Shown here one piece after another: positions 37,034 to 47,612 of a stretch of 64,000 nt of DNA. Below the pieces are notes generated by a model. It saw only the letters and a list, made by a program, of their open reading frames with translations. It made no database searches and had not been told where the DNA came from. This stretch comes from Methyloversatilis thermotolerans. Its GTDB lineage: Bacteria; Pseudomonadota; Gammaproteobacteria; Burkholderiales; Rhodocyclaceae. The stretch lies in assembly GCF_000372885.1 (NCBI RefSeq), contig NZ_KB889967.1, positions 3,795,430-3,859,429 on the forward strand, written 5' to 3'. Positions within the stretch are counted from its first letter, which is position 1. The number at the start of each line of letters is the position of its first letter. A program made the translations under genes and the position numbers.

Positions 37034-37231
37034 ATGCACTCGACTGGCACCACTGATCGCAAGCTGAGTTGCGCCGAGTTCGCCGCGCGCAACCACGTCA
37101 AAGCACCGTCCGTGCGTTCCCGCGTCTGCCGCTTCGGGCACTACTTCGGTGTCAAGCCGGAGCGCTTGGCCAACGGCCGACTGTCGTTTCCCGATGTGCA
37201 GGTGAAGAAGGGAGACGAGCATGACGCCTGA
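37034..37231 (+). CDS. Small DNA-binding protein, possible AlpA/Xis-like factor
   Basis: A basic 65-residue protein with a MerR/AlpA-style N-terminal pattern (LSCAEFAARNHVKAPSVRSR resembles a helix-turn-helix; then LANGRLSFPDVQVKK resembles the wing). GGGGAG lies 7 nt before the ATG. It begins a three-gene rightward unit (37034-37909), with overlapping junctions. An excisionase or regulator role is inferred from size, fold pattern and location. Confidence 0.65.
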   Translation: MHSTGTTDRKLSCAEFAARNHVKAPSVRSRVCRFGHYFGVKPERLANGRLSFPDVQVKKGDEHDA

Positions 37232-37586
37232 AACCAACAAGGCCGCAACCGTGTTGGCGCACGGCGCGGCCCAATTCCGAAGCTCATCGACCGTAGTTTC
37301 CGCTTCGCCGGCCATCCCGGTCAATGGCCCGCGGATGCGTCGTCTCCTGCAGCGCCTGCTGTCCGGGCCGTGCGACCGCGAGGCGCTTGACCGTGCAATC
37401 GGCTCCAGCAACTCGCCGGACGTGATTTCCCGGCTGCGTGCCAAGGGCTTCGCCCTACCCTGCGAATCCATCAAAGGTATCGACAGGGACGGATTGGCGA
37501 TCCGCTGGGGCCGCTACAGCCTGACTGCCGCTGACCGCGAGCGCATTGCGCGAGTGGTGCCGCCTCTGGGAGGCGACCATGAATGA
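37221..37586 (+). CDS. Helix-turn-helix protein of phage type
   Basis: A 121-residue protein. Residues 38-85 (RMRRLLQRLLSGPCDREALDRAIGSSNSPDVISRLRAKG, read in parts) form a winged-helix-like unit, followed by a strand pair ending GRYSLTAADR. Such short HTH proteins occur in proteobacterial prophages next to replication genes. Its ATG lies inside the end of the previous gene and its end overlaps the next. Confidence 0.68.
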   Translation: MTPETNKAATVLAHGAAQFRSSSTVVSASPAIPVNGPRMRRLLQRLLSGPCDREALDRAIGSSNSPDVISRLRAKGFALPCESIKGIDRDGLAIRWGRYSLTAADRERIARVVPPLGGDHE

Positions 37587-37909
37587 AGCGCAAAAAGCAG
37601 AGGGAGGGCGCGGGGTGCCTGGGGTACTACGTCCCCGTGCCGATAGAGTTCATGCGTTCGCGAGCCTGCGCGGAGTTGTCGCCACTGGCAACCAAGTTGC
37701 TCATCGACATCTTGGCTCAGCTTGGGCCGACCGGCCGGAACAACGGCGATGTGTCACTGGCCCCGAAGGTACTGCGAACGCGGGGCTGGACCAGTCGCAC
37801 AAGCATCAATTCCGCGTGCATCGAGTTGGAGGATGCCGGCCTCATCGTCAAGACCCGGCAGGGCGGCCGACTGAACCGCCCCGGATTTTGCGGAGGCTCC
37901 AAGTCTTGA
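37583..37909 (+). pseudogene. Replication-type HTH protein truncated by IS insertion
   Basis: The native sequence runs 37583-37871, about 96 residues with a helix-turn-helix region (ATKLLIDILAQLGPTG, LAPKVLRTRGWTSRTSINSA, LEDAGLIVKTRQGG). It then reads 12 codons into the left end of the IS (NRPGFCGGSKS) before a stop. Related phage-type proteins usually continue after this HTH with a longer C-terminal part. The missing 3' end is not found on the other side of the IS. Confidence 0.7.
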
Positions 37910-37921
37910 GAAGATGGAGCC

Positions 37922-38242
37922 ATGAAGAAATCATCGAAGTTCTCACCTGAGGTTCGCGAGCGTGCTGTCCGGCTGGTGCATGAGCACCGCGGGGAGTACC
38001 CGTCGTTGTGGGCGGCGGTCGAATCGATCGCACCGAAGATTGGTTGCGTGCCGCAGACGCTGCTGGATTGGGTCAAGCAGGCGGAAGTCGACGCGGGCGC
38101 GCGTCCGGGCGTGACGACGGCGGATGCGCAGCGCATCAAGGATCTGGAACGCGAGGTCAAGGAGCTTCGCCGCGCCAACGAGATCCTGAAACTTGCCAGC
38201 GCGTTTTTCGCCCAGGCGGAGCTCGACCGCCGTTTGAAGTGA
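37922..38242 (+). CDS. IS3-family transposase OrfA
   Basis: A 106-residue DNA-binding subunit with a helix-turn-helix ([20 protein letters not shown]) and a C-terminal leucine-zipper-like helix ([20 protein letters not shown]). A GGAG lies before the ATG. OrfB begins at the stop (TGATG overlap), and a slippery TTTTTC near codon 95 could give the OrfAB fusion. Confidence 0.93.
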   Translation: MKKSSKFSPEVRERAVRLVHEHRGEYPSLWAAVESIAPKIGCVPQTLLDWVKQAEVDAGARPGVTTADAQRIKDLEREVKELRRANEILKLASAFFAQAELDRRLK

Positions 38243-39153
38243 TGTACGGGCTGGTCGATGAGCACCGCGACCGCCACGGGGTCGAGCCGATGTGCAAGGT
38301 TCTGCAGATCGCCCCGTCGGCCTATCGGCGCCATGCGGCGCGCTGCAGAGATGCTTCTCTGCTCAGTGCCAGAGCGAAACGGGATGCTGCGTTGCAGCCT
38401 GCGATCAAACAGGTGTGGGATGCGAATCTGCAGGTCTATGGCGCGGACAAGGTCTGGAAGCAGATGAACCGCGAGGACGTAGAGGTTGCGCGCTGCACGG
38501 TCGAACGTCTGATGCGCAGGCTCGGCCTGCGAGGTGTCGTACGTGGCAGGAAGGTGCGTACCACGGTCGCAGACCCCAAAGTGGCGTGCCCGCTGGACAA
38601 GGTCAATCGGCAGTTCAGTGCCGAGCGGCCGAACCAGCTGTGGGTCTCGGATTTCACCTACGTCTCAACCTGGCAGGGCTGGTTGTATGTGGCTTTCGTG
38701 GTGGATGTGTTTGCCCGACGCATCGTGGGCTGGCGCGTAAGCACTTCGATGAGTACCGACTTCGTGCTCGATGCGCTGGAACAGGCGCTGTACGCGCGTC
38801 AGCCCGAGCGCGACAGCAGCCTGATTCATCACTCGGACCGCGGCTCGCAATACGTGTCGATCCGCTACAGCGAACGACTGGCAGAAGCAGGCATCGAGCC
38901 TTCGGTGGGCAGCAAGGGCGACAGCTACGACAACGCGCTGGCCGAGACCATCAACGGGTTGTACAAGACTGAGCTGATCCATCGCCGTGCGCCGTGGAAG
39001 ACACGGGAGGCGGTGGAACTGGCCACCCTCGAATGGGTGTCCTGGTTCAACCACCATCGCCTGCTCAGTTCCATCGGCTACATTCCGCCTGCCGAGGCAG
39101 AGGCGAACTACTATCGGCAACTCACCCGTCGGGCCGACCTCGTGCCAGCCTGA
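38242..39153 (+). CDS. IS3-family transposase OrfB (DDE integrase core)
   Basis: A 303-residue catalytic subunit with the DDE triad D137 (WVSDFTYV), D199 (HHSDRGSQY) and E235 (DNALAETING), and the N-terminal HTH_21-like region (YGADKVWKQMNRE). The reading frame continues upstream in the -1 frame relative to OrfA, as needed for a frameshifted fusion. It looks intact, so the element may still be mobile. Confidence 0.94.
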   Translation: MYGLVDEHRDRHGVEPMCKVLQIAPSAYRRHAARCRDASLLSARAKRDAALQPAIKQVWDANLQVYGADKVWKQMNREDVEVARCTVERLMRRLGLRGVVRGRKVRTTVADPKVACPLDKVNRQFSAERPNQLWVSDFTYVSTWQGWLYVAFVVDVFARRIVGWRVSTSMSTDFVLDALEQALYARQPERDSSLIHHSDRGSQYVSIRYSERLAEAGIEPSVGSKGDSYDNALAETINGLYKTELIHRRAPWKTREAVELATLEWVSWFNHHRLLSSIGYIPPAEAEANYYRQLTRRADLVPA

Positions 39154-39192
39154 CTTAACCCAACGGGCCTCCGCGAAACCCGGGGCGGTTCA

Positions 39193-39431
39193 CCGTGCGC
39201 GGTCGCCGCGATCCGCTCAGGCCCAGTGCCTAATTGAATCCACTCTGCGCTAAATCCGGTGCTTTTTTGAAGTCGGAAGGCAAACTCCGCTCCGACCGTC
39301 TTAATGTTCCCTGAAAGCCATTGGTTGACGACGCTCTTCGACGCACCTGCAAGTTGACCGAATGACGGCTGGTCGAGGTTTCCCAATTCACGCATCATTT
39401 TTTCGATGCGCTCAGAAGTTGTCATTGCCAT
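39193..39431 (-). pseudogene. CI-like phage repressor, N-terminal fragment truncated by the IS
   Basis: The surviving native part is about 79 residues with an XRE-type HTH (FGQLAGASKSVVNQWLSGNI) and FAFRLQKSTGFSAEWIQLGTG, the hinge typical of LexA/CI-like repressors. The frame then enters the IS and ends at 39111. The C-terminal peptidase or dimerisation domain is missing, so a functional repressor is unlikely unless a short form acts alone. The start may be 39431 or the ATG 6 nt downstream. Confidence 0.78.
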
Positions 39432-39787
39432 AAGTTCAGCAATCTAAACGCCTTGGGGTTAAGAGTGCTTTACGGTTTTGGTTTAGATGCAAGTTTCCAT
39501 TTGCATGCCACCTCAATCACAGCGGTGGCGACATGGGAGGCCTACAAGCTTGACGGCTTAGCAGGGCGGGGAGGGGGAGCGGGGCTGTCGAGGAGGTGTT
39601 CAACGCCATTGAGCGTACCGAATTCTTGATAAGCCAAGCCTCAAGGGAGGTGCTTGCAAACCACGCGTGCCGACGAAGCCTGCGAGGCTTCGACAGGGGG
39701 TAGTCGTCAAAAGGCTACAAGGTGGCTACACGGCCGGCGATGCACGCAAATCCGGGGGCGGTTTCATCCGCAACCCATTGAATCTAT
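39432..39787. other. Right-end noncoding region of the integrative element
   Basis: A 356-bp stretch with no supportable gene. It holds an 8-bp inverted pair ATCTAAAC (39442-39449) and GTTTAGAT (39481-39488), possible repressor operators; a perfect hairpin CGAAGCCT-GCG-AGGCTTCG (39674-39692); and two GGCTACA copies (39713-39719 and 39724-39730) matching those beside the integrase. Confidence 0.6.
39713..39730 (+). repeat. Putative integrase arm-type sites at the right end
   Basis: Two direct GGCTACA copies 11 bp apart, about 60 bp from the right att copy. The same heptamer occurs three times (two direct, one inverted) within 32678-32716 near the left end. Confidence 0.6.
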
Positions 39788-39866
<79 letters not shown>

Positions 39867-39934
39867 GTGAGGGAGCGGTACTATAGCAAAGCCTTGCGCA
39901 GTCGGGTTCCGTTGCGCGTTTTCCGGAGTGTGCG

Positions 39935-41101
39935 ATGTGGCCTGATTTCGCGGGTGGCTCGATCTTCAACCTGATGCAGGGCGTGATTGCCGCGCGCGGT
40001 GGCCGGCCGCTCGGACCTCTGCCGGACGGGGTGGATATCAGGCGTTGGGCCGATGCGCCGACGCTGGTGCTGCTGGTGCTCGACGGGGTAGGCATGGCCC
40101 AGCTCGATCTGTTGCCGCACACCGCCTTCCTGCGCCGGCACTGTACCCGCACGCTCACCTCCGTGTTTCCGTCGACCACGGCCACCGCCATCACCACCTT
40201 CATGACCGGTTGTACGCCTGCGCGCCACGGCGTGACCGGCTGGCATGTGCGCTGCGAGGAGGTGGGCGACCAGGTGATCGCCGTGCTGCCGGTGCGGCCG
40301 CGCGGAGACATTGCACTGGGCATGACCGAGGACCAGGCACTGGAAAGGCTGCATCCCGTCGATGACGTCTTTTCGGGGCTGCGGCTCGCGTCGTCGGTGA
40401 TCAGCCCGGCCGATATCGCGGATTCCTCTTTCAACAGGCGGCACAGCCGCGGAGCGCAGCGGACTGCATATCGTGGCGGCATGATCGGCTTGTTGCAGGG
40501 GCTTTCCGGCGTGCTCGATGCCGTGCCGGCGCCCGGTTATGTGTATGCCTACTGGCCGGATTTCGATCACTGCGCCCATCATCAAGGTTGTCGCTCCGAC
40601 CAGGCTGCAGCGCTGCTGGCCGAAGCCGACGCTGCGCTTGAAGCCTGGTGCGAACGCTGGCAGGGACCACCGATACAGCTCGTCGTGACGGCCGATCACG
40701 GTTTCATCGATGCGGCGGCGGAAAGACTGCTCGAACTTGAGAACTTCCCGGCGCTGATCGATTGCCTGGACGGCCCGCTGTCGGGTGAGCGACGCGCGGT
40801 GTTCTGCCATGTGAAATCCGGGCGGCGGCGCGACTTCGAGCGTGCGCTGGGCGATCTGTCGCACGCGTGCACGCCGTGGCCGATCGACGATCTGCTGGCG
40901 GCGCGGCGATTCGGCGACGGACCTGTTCATCCGCGGCTGCGTTCGCGCCTCGGTGACTGGCTGCTTGAAATGAAGGATGACTGGACCTTGCGCGACACCC
41001 TTCCGGGCGAACGTCCGTTCCGGCTCATCGGCGTGCATGGCGGCAGCAGCGCCGCAGAAATGCGGGTGCCCTTGATCGAGCTGTGTGCCGGAAATCGATG
41101 A
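39935..41101 (+). CDS. Alkaline-phosphatase-superfamily phosphodiesterase/pyrophosphatase
   Basis: A 388-residue cytoplasmic protein with the nucleotide pyrophosphatase/phosphodiesterase core: metal Asp in LLVLDGVG, nucleophile Thr in FPSTTATAITTFMTG, YWPDFDHCAHHQG with metal Asp/His, TADHGF, and GVHGGSSAAEMRVPLI with the last metal His. The substrate is unknown. GGAG precedes the ATG. It is divergent from the tRNA and outside the integrative element. Confidence 0.87.
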   Translation: MWPDFAGGSIFNLMQGVIAARGGRPLGPLPDGVDIRRWADAPTLVLLVLDGVGMAQLDLLPHTAFLRRHCTRTLTSVFPSTTATAITTFMTGCTPARHGVTGWHVRCEEVGDQVIAVLPVRPRGDIALGMTEDQALERLHPVDDVFSGLRLASSVISPADIADSSFNRRHSRGAQRTAYRGGMIGLLQGLSGVLDAVPAPGYVYAYWPDFDHCAHHQGCRSDQAAALLAEADAALEAWCERWQGPPIQLVVTADHGFIDAAAERLLELENFPALIDCLDGPLSGERRAVFCHVKSGRRRDFERALGDLSHACTPWPIDDLLAARRFGDGPVHPRLRSRLGDWLLEMKDDWTLRDTLPGERPFRLIGVHGGSSAAEMRVPLIELCAGNR

Positions 41102-41164
41102 ACCGGCCGCATGGCGGGATGGAAGGCTGGCGAGGGCGTTGCCCGGGCGTCCTCGCCGCGCCAT

Positions 41165-41596
41165 TCAGCTCGCGATGTAGCTTTCGAGCTGCCGGATCAG
41201 GAACTGCTGGTACTCGATGGTTTCCTTGACCATGTCGCCGATCGACACGACGCCGATCAGCCGGCCGGCCGGATCCAGCACCGGAAGGTGCCGGATGCGC
41301 TTTTCACTCATCAGTTGCATCGCCTGATCGACCGTCATTTCGGGCGTTACGTGGATGAGCTTGCTGGTCATGATGTCGCGCACCGGCGTGGACGTCGAGT
41401 CCTTGCCCTGCAACACGACCTTGCGCGCGTAGTCGCGCTCCGAGAAGATGCCGGCCAGCGACCCTGATTCGGTCACCAGCACGGCACCGATGCCGCGTTC
41501 GGCCATCACGCGCAACGCGTTCAGAACCGAATCTCCGGCCTCCACAGTGGCGACCGGCCCCTTCTTCGCTTCTATTACCTGAGCAATCGTCTTCAC
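41165..41596 (-). CDS. CBS-domain protein
   Basis: A 143-residue protein made of two CBS motifs (about 10-65 and 75-130; AERGIGAVLVTESGSLAGIFSERDYARKV, MSEKRIRHLPVLDPAGRLIGVVSIGDMV, read in parts), the single-pair type that binds adenine nucleotides. The start is GTG at 41596, with a strong GGAGGAG upstream; the longer frame lacks such a site. Function unknown. Separated from rpoD by 55 nt. Confidence 0.88.
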   Translation of the reverse strand: MKTIAQVIEAKKGPVATVEAGDSVLNALRVMAERGIGAVLVTESGSLAGIFSERDYARKVVLQGKDSTSTPVRDIMTSKLIHVTPEMTVDQAMQLMSEKRIRHLPVLDPAGRLIGVVSIGDMVKETIEYQQFLIRQLESYIAS

Positions 41597-41651
41597 GGTA
41601 ACTCCTCCCGTATGTTGTCCGTGAGATGGGCCGCTCAAGTTTCACATGAAC

Positions 41652-43685
<2,034 letters not shown>

Positions 43686-43855
43686 GTATATCCTCAGATC
43701 TGCGTAAAACCAGCCGTGTCGGCGCACGGCGGGCGGTTTCCGGATTGCCGCATCAGCGGCCGCACTGCATGCTGTCCTGGCGCCGCGTCCCGTTGCGGGA
43801 ACGGAAAGTGGAGGTCGCGCCCTCATCCGGAAAGGACGCGATCAGGGAACCGGAC

Positions 43856-43861
43856 ATTATA
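43856..43861 (-). promoter_or_regulatory. Consensus -10 (TATAAT) of an rpoD promoter
   Basis: On the minus strand the sequence TATAAT lies 171 nt upstream of the rpoD ATG in the 204-bp dnaG-rpoD gap. I see no good -35 at the usual distance, so it may depend on an extended element or an activator. Confidence 0.5.
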
Positions 43862-43865
43862 CCTG

Positions 43866-43894
43866 TTTTAGGGCGTACCTCGCACTCTTTCAAG
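43866..43894 (-). promoter_or_regulatory. Sigma32-like heat-shock promoter of rpoD
   Basis: On the minus strand CTTGAAA, 14 nt, CCCTAAAA resembles the sigma32 consensus (CTTGAAA, 11-16 nt, CCCCATNT). Its -35 overlaps the dnaG stop codon. E. coli has a heat-shock promoter for rpoD inside dnaG, so the location is meaningful. Confidence 0.45.
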
Positions 43895-45659
43895 TCCGGG
43901 CCTTCTCCCGCAACAGACGCCCCAGTTCGGCCTGTTGTTCCGCGGACAGCGGGGACTGGCGGCTGAGCGCGGTCAGATGGTTGATTGCCCGGGAAATTTC
44001 GGTCCTTCGCAAGTGTTGCAATGTGTCTTCGAACATGTGCGGCAGCGCACCTTCGTCGGCTGGATCTTCGATCGCCGCCGCGATGGCCTCGTCGATCAGC
44101 GGCCCATGAGGGCCATCGCGAAAGTGCTCGGCGAAGCCGGCGGAATGCCGCGTGTCGATGTCGCCGTGTTCGATGCTGTCCGCGACAGCCTGGACCGCCT
44201 GCAACCATGGATCGTCCTCGATGTTCTCAAGGTGACCGATACGGCCCCCGAGGGCGGGGCGCTGCATCAGCATGCACAGCAGCTTGCGCGCCGGGGTGCT
44301 CGGGGGGACGCGTGGTGCCGCTGGCGGCGGCGGTGCATTGAACCGCCCGCTGCGGCGCGGCAGGCGCAGACCGAGCGCCTCCGCCAGTTCCTGTGCTGAC
44401 AGGCCGACGGCCGGCGCGAGCAGGTGCATGAGCTGGGTGCGCAGCGCGCCGGCCGGCATTTTCGTCACCAGCGGACGCGCTTCCGACACGAACCGGGCGC
44501 GCCCTTCGGCGCTGCGCGTGTCACAGCGCGACTGCAGTTCGTGCAGCAGGTATTCGCTCAGCGGCTGGGCGGACAGCGCGAGCTGCCGGAAGCGGTCGGC
44601 GCCCTGTTCGCGTACGAAGCTGTCCGGGTCATGCTCGGTCGGCAGGAAGAGGAAGGATGCGACGCGGCCGTCGTTCAGTTCGGGCAGTGCGGATTCGAGT
44701 GCGCGCCAGGCGGCCTTGCGTCCGGCGCGGTCGCCGTCGAAGCAGAACACGATGCGGTCGGTCTGCCGGAACAGCTTGTGGATGTGTTCGGGTGTGGTGG
44801 CCGTGCCCAGCGTGGCGACTGCGTTGCCGACGCCGAACTGCGCCAGCGCCACCACGTCCATATAGCCCTCCACCACCAGCACGAAGCCGTCATCGCGGAT
44901 CGCGTTGCGCGCCTGGGTCAGGCCGTACAGCTCGCGGCCTTTCGAGAAGAGCGGCGTTTCCGGGGAATTGAGGTACTTGGGTTCGCCTCGGTCGAGCACG
45001 CGGCCGCCGAAGCCGATCACATGATTTCGTCCGTCGAGGATGGGAAACATGATGCGGTCGCGGAAACGGTCGTAGCGGCGTCCTTTCTGCTGACCTTCCG
45101 AAGGTTCGGCATCGATCACCAGTCCGCATTCGGACAGCGCCGGTGCCTCGTAGTCGTCGAAGGTTTCGCGCAGGCTCTGCCAGTCGTCCGGTGCATAGCC
45201 GATGCCGAAGCGCGCGGCGATCTCGCCGGTGAGACCGCGTCCCTTGAGGTAGTCGATGGCGCGCGGCGTTTTCTTCAGCGACTGCTTGTAGAACTGCGCC
45301 GCGCGCGCCATCACCTCGGTGAGCGAGGCGGCCAGTTTGCGCTGCTGCGCCATTTCAGGCGAGAACTCCTCGCGCGGTACCGCCATGCCGGCGTGGCGCG
45401 CGAGCTCCTCGATGGCGTCCGGGTAGCTCAGGCCGGAGTATTCCATCAGGAAGCCGATCGCGCTGCCGTGCGCGCCGCAGCCGAAGCAGTGATAGAACTG
45501 CTTGCTCGGACTGACCGTGAATGAAGGGGTTTTCTCGCTGTGAAAGGGGCAGCACGCCTGGTAGTTGGCGCCGGCCTTCTTCAGCGGGACGTAGCGCTCG
45601 ACCACGTCGACGATGTCGACGCGGGCAAGCAGTTCCTGGATGAAGGACTGCGGGATCAT
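43890..45659 (-). CDS. dnaG: DNA primase
   Basis: Synthesises RNA primers at the replication fork. The 589-residue protein has a CHC2 zinc finger (C37, H40, C58, C61), a catalytic core with EGYMDVVAL and a Toprim domain (FCFDGDRAGRKAA), and a C-terminal helicase-binding region. It is preceded by yqeY (13-nt gap) and followed by rpoD: the classical macromolecular-synthesis order. Confidence 0.97.
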   Translation of the reverse strand: MIPQSFIQELLARVDIVDVVERYVPLKKAGANYQACCPFHSEKTPSFTVSPSKQFYHCFGCGAHGSAIGFLMEYSGLSYPDAIEELARHAGMAVPREEFSPEMAQQRKLAASLTEVMARAAQFYKQSLKKTPRAIDYLKGRGLTGEIAARFGIGYAPDDWQSLRETFDDYEAPALSECGLVIDAEPSEGQQKGRRYDRFRDRIMFPILDGRNHVIGFGGRVLDRGEPKYLNSPETPLFSKGRELYGLTQARNAIRDDGFVLVVEGYMDVVALAQFGVGNAVATLGTATTPEHIHKLFRQTDRIVFCFDGDRAGRKAAWRALESALPELNDGRVASFLFLPTEHDPDSFVREQGADRFRQLALSAQPLSEYLLHELQSRCDTRSAEGRARFVSEARPLVTKMPAGALRTQLMHLLAPAVGLSAQELAEALGLRLPRRSGRFNAPPPPAAPRVPPSTPARKLLCMLMQRPALGGRIGHLENIEDDPWLQAVQAVADSIEHGDIDTRHSAGFAEHFRDGPHGPLIDEAIAAAIEDPADEGALPHMFEDTLQHLRRTEISRAINHLTALSRQSPLSAEQQAELGRLLREKART

Positions 45660-45672
45660 CCCGCGTCCTCGC

Positions 45673-46125
45673 TCAGGCCTTGCCGCTCAACGCGGCCTTC
45701 ACCAGCGCCGAAGCCTGGGCCATGTCGGTGCGTCCGGCCAGGCGGGCCTTCAGCGGACCCATCACCCTGCCCATGTCGGCCGGGCCGCTGGCCCCGGTTT
45801 CCGCGATCACGGCGGCGATGGCTGCGCGCACTTCATCAGCGCTCATCTGCTGCGGCATGTAGGCGGTCAGTATTTCGAGTTCGAACTTCTCGGCATCGGC
45901 GAGATCCTGGCGACCGGCGCTTTCGTACTGGCCGATCGAATCGCGACGTTGCTTGATCATCTTGTCGATGACGGCGATCACCTGATCGTCGTCCAGCGTG
46001 ATCCGGTCGTCGACCTCCTTCTGCTTGATCGCAGCCATCAGCAGCCGGATTGTGCCCAGCCGCGCGCTGTCCTTCGCGCGCATGGCGGCCTTCATGTCCT
46101 CGCTGACGCGTTCCTTGAGACTCAT
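45673..46125 (-). CDS. yqeY: GatB/YqeY-domain protein
   Basis: A 150-residue protein with the YqeY fold: an N-terminal helical part (LKERVSEDMKAAMRAKDSARL, LGTIRLLMAAIKQKEVDDR) and a C-terminal tRNA-amidotransferase-like domain (AYMPQQMSADEVRAAI). Possibly binds tRNA, but no enzymatic activity is established. It sits between rpsU and dnaG, a position seen in many betaproteobacteria, downstream of a hairpin that may reduce read-through from rpsU. Confidence 0.93.
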   Translation of the reverse strand: MSLKERVSEDMKAAMRAKDSARLGTIRLLMAAIKQKEVDDRITLDDDQVIAVIDKMIKQRRDSIGQYESAGRQDLADAEKFELEILTAYMPQQMSADEVRAAIAAVIAETGASGPADMGRVMGPLKARLAGRTDMAQASALVKAALSGKA

Positions 46126-46175
46126 GCTGACACCCGGGAAAAAAGAAAGAGGGAAATCGCTGGAGCGACAAACAC

Positions 46176-46211
46176 AAAAAGCCGGCAGCGCAGCGGGCGC
46201 ATCCGGCTTTT
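46176..46211 (-). terminator. Terminator/attenuator between rpsU and yqeY-dnaG-rpoD
   Basis: On the minus strand AAAAGCCGG and CCGGCTTTTT form a 9-bp stem with an internal GC-rich part, followed by a T-run. In E. coli a partial terminator in the same place keeps rpsU expression far above dnaG; this one probably has the same role. Confidence 0.85.
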
Positions 46212-46246
46212 CGTGCTCAACCCCGCTACAGTGCGGGGCCGGGCGA

Positions 46247-46459
46247 TCAGTACAGCTTGGGCGGCAGGGTCTGGCTGCGCAGCCGCTTGTGATGACGCTT
46301 CACGGCGGCAGCAAGCTTGCGCTTGCGCTCGGCCGTCGGCTTCTCGTAGAACTCACGCGAACGCAGTTCGGTCAGCGTGCCAGCCTTTTCGATGGTGCGC
46401 TTGAAGCGGCGGATCGCAACTTCAAACGGCTCGTTTTCCTTGACGCGAATACCCGGCAT
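46247..46459 (-). CDS. rpsU: 30S ribosomal protein S21
   Basis: A 70-residue basic protein beginning [20 protein letters not shown] and rich in Arg/Lys ([20 protein letters not shown]), matching bS21. A GAGGG lies 6 nt before the ATG. First gene of the rpsU-yqeY-dnaG-rpoD operon, with a strong promoter about 55 nt upstream. Confidence 0.97.
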   Translation of the reverse strand: MPGIRVKENEPFEVAIRRFKRTIEKAGTLTELRSREFYEKPTAERKRKLAAAVKRHHKRLRSQTLPPKLY

Positions 46460-46520
46460 ACAACAGCCCTCAATGAGCGCCCGCCGCTTGTTCAGGCGGA
46501 CGCGTAACGGAAAGCCCGCG

Positions 46521-46549
46521 AGTATATCCGTGTCGCTTCCGGATGCCAA
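46521..46549 (-). promoter_or_regulatory. Sigma70 promoter of the rpsU operon
   Basis: On the minus strand TTGGCA, exactly 17 bp, then TATACT. The predicted start near 46514 gives a leader of about 55 nt to rpsU. It lies in the 126-bp gap shared with divergent tsaD. Confidence 0.82.
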
Positions 46550-46585
46550 GCGCGAAATCCGGGCCGGGCCGGTACAATGGCTGGC

Positions 46586-47596
46586 ATGTGGATACTTGGC
46601 ATCGAATCGTCGTGTGACGAGACCGGGCTGGCGTTGTATCACGACCGGCGCGGGCTGGTCGCGCACGCCGTGCACTCGCAGATCGATCTGCATCAGGCCT
46701 ATGGCGGCGTGGTGCCCGAACTGGCCTCGCGTGACCATGTGCGGCGCATCGTGCCCTTGTACCGGCAGGTACTGATCGAGGCGGGCATAGTCGCAGGCGA
46801 CATCGACGCGGTGGCCTATACCGCCGGACCGGGGCTGGCCGGGGCCCTGCTGGTGGGCGCCGCATTCGCGGAATCCCTCGCGTTTTCGCTCGGCAGACCG
46901 GCCATTCCCGTCCATCACCTCGAAGGACATCTGCTGTCACCCCTGCTGTCCGCCGATCCGCCCGACTACCCCTTCGTCGCGCTGCTGGTGTCCGGCGGGC
47001 ATACGCAACTCATGCGGGTGTCTGCGGTCGGCGAGTACGAGATTCTCGGCGAGACGCTGGACGATGCGGCTGGCGAAGCCTTCGACAAGACGGCCAAGCT
47101 GCTCGGTTTGCCCTATCCGGGCGGACCCGCGCTCGCGGCGCTGGCCGGGCAGGGCCGCGCGGGGCGCTTGCGCCTGCCGCGGCCCATGCTGAACAGCGGT
47201 GACCTCGATTTCAGTTTTTCGGGTCTCAAGACGGCGGTGCTCCATGCGGTCAACAAGGGCCTGGACGATACTGGCAGGGCCGATCTGGCCGCCGAATTCC
47301 AGGAGGCGGTGGTCGATGTGCTGACCGCCAAGTCGCTGACCGCACTGCGGCAGACCCGGCTGCAGCGGCTCGTGGTGGCGGGTGGGGTCGGCGCAAACCG
47401 CCGTCTGCGCGAGCGGCTCGATGTGGAACTGGCCCAGCGCAAGGGCCGCGTGTTCTACCCCGAGCTGGCCTTGTGTACCGACAACGGCGCCATGATTGCC
47501 TTCGCCGGCGCCCAGCGCCTGGCTGCAGGGCGCGTCGCTGCGCGCGCCGGTCACGAAATCGCAGTGCGTCCGCGCTGGCCGCTCGACACGTTGTGA
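46586..47596 (+). CDS. tsaD: tRNA N6-threonylcarbamoyladenosine transferase TsaD
   Basis: Makes t6A37 in tRNAs reading ANN codons. The 336-residue ASKHA-fold protein starts [14 protein letters not shown]. Metal His residues H111 and H115 are in [10 protein letters not shown]; other motifs are [24 protein letters not shown] and [14 protein letters not shown]. The ATG at 46586 gives the canonical N-terminus; an ATG at 46577 would add three residues. A TACAAT at 46573-46578 ends only 7 nt before the start, so the mRNA may be nearly leaderless. Confidence 0.96.
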   Translation: MWILGIESSCDETGLALYHDRRGLVAHAVHSQIDLHQAYGGVVPELASRDHVRRIVPLYRQVLIEAGIVAGDIDAVAYTAGPGLAGALLVGAAFAESLAFSLGRPAIPVHHLEGHLLSPLLSADPPDYPFVALLVSGGHTQLMRVSAVGEYEILGETLDDAAGEAFDKTAKLLGLPYPGGPALAALAGQGRAGRLRLPRPMLNSGDLDFSFSGLKTAVLHAVNKGLDDTGRADLAAEFQEAVVDVLTAKSLTALRQTRLQRLVVAGGVGANRRLRERLDVELAQRKGRVFYPELALCTDNGAMIAFAGAQRLAAGRVAARAGHEIAVRPRWPLDTL

Positions 47597-47612
47597 GCGC
47601 GACGGACGGCCT

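Larger units (their letters stand above)
37872..39192 (+). mobile_element. IS3-family insertion sequence, 1321 bp
   Basis: The left end begins TGAACCGCCCCGGATTTTGC and the right end, read inward, TGAACCGCCCCGGGTTTCGC: imperfect inverted repeats of about 26 bp with the IS3-type TG...CA tips. It carries orfA and orfB, with a TTTTTC run (within 38202-38210) positioned for -1 frameshifting to the fused transposase. Flanks are GAC (left) and CCG (right), so there is no 3-bp target duplication. Confidence 0.9.
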
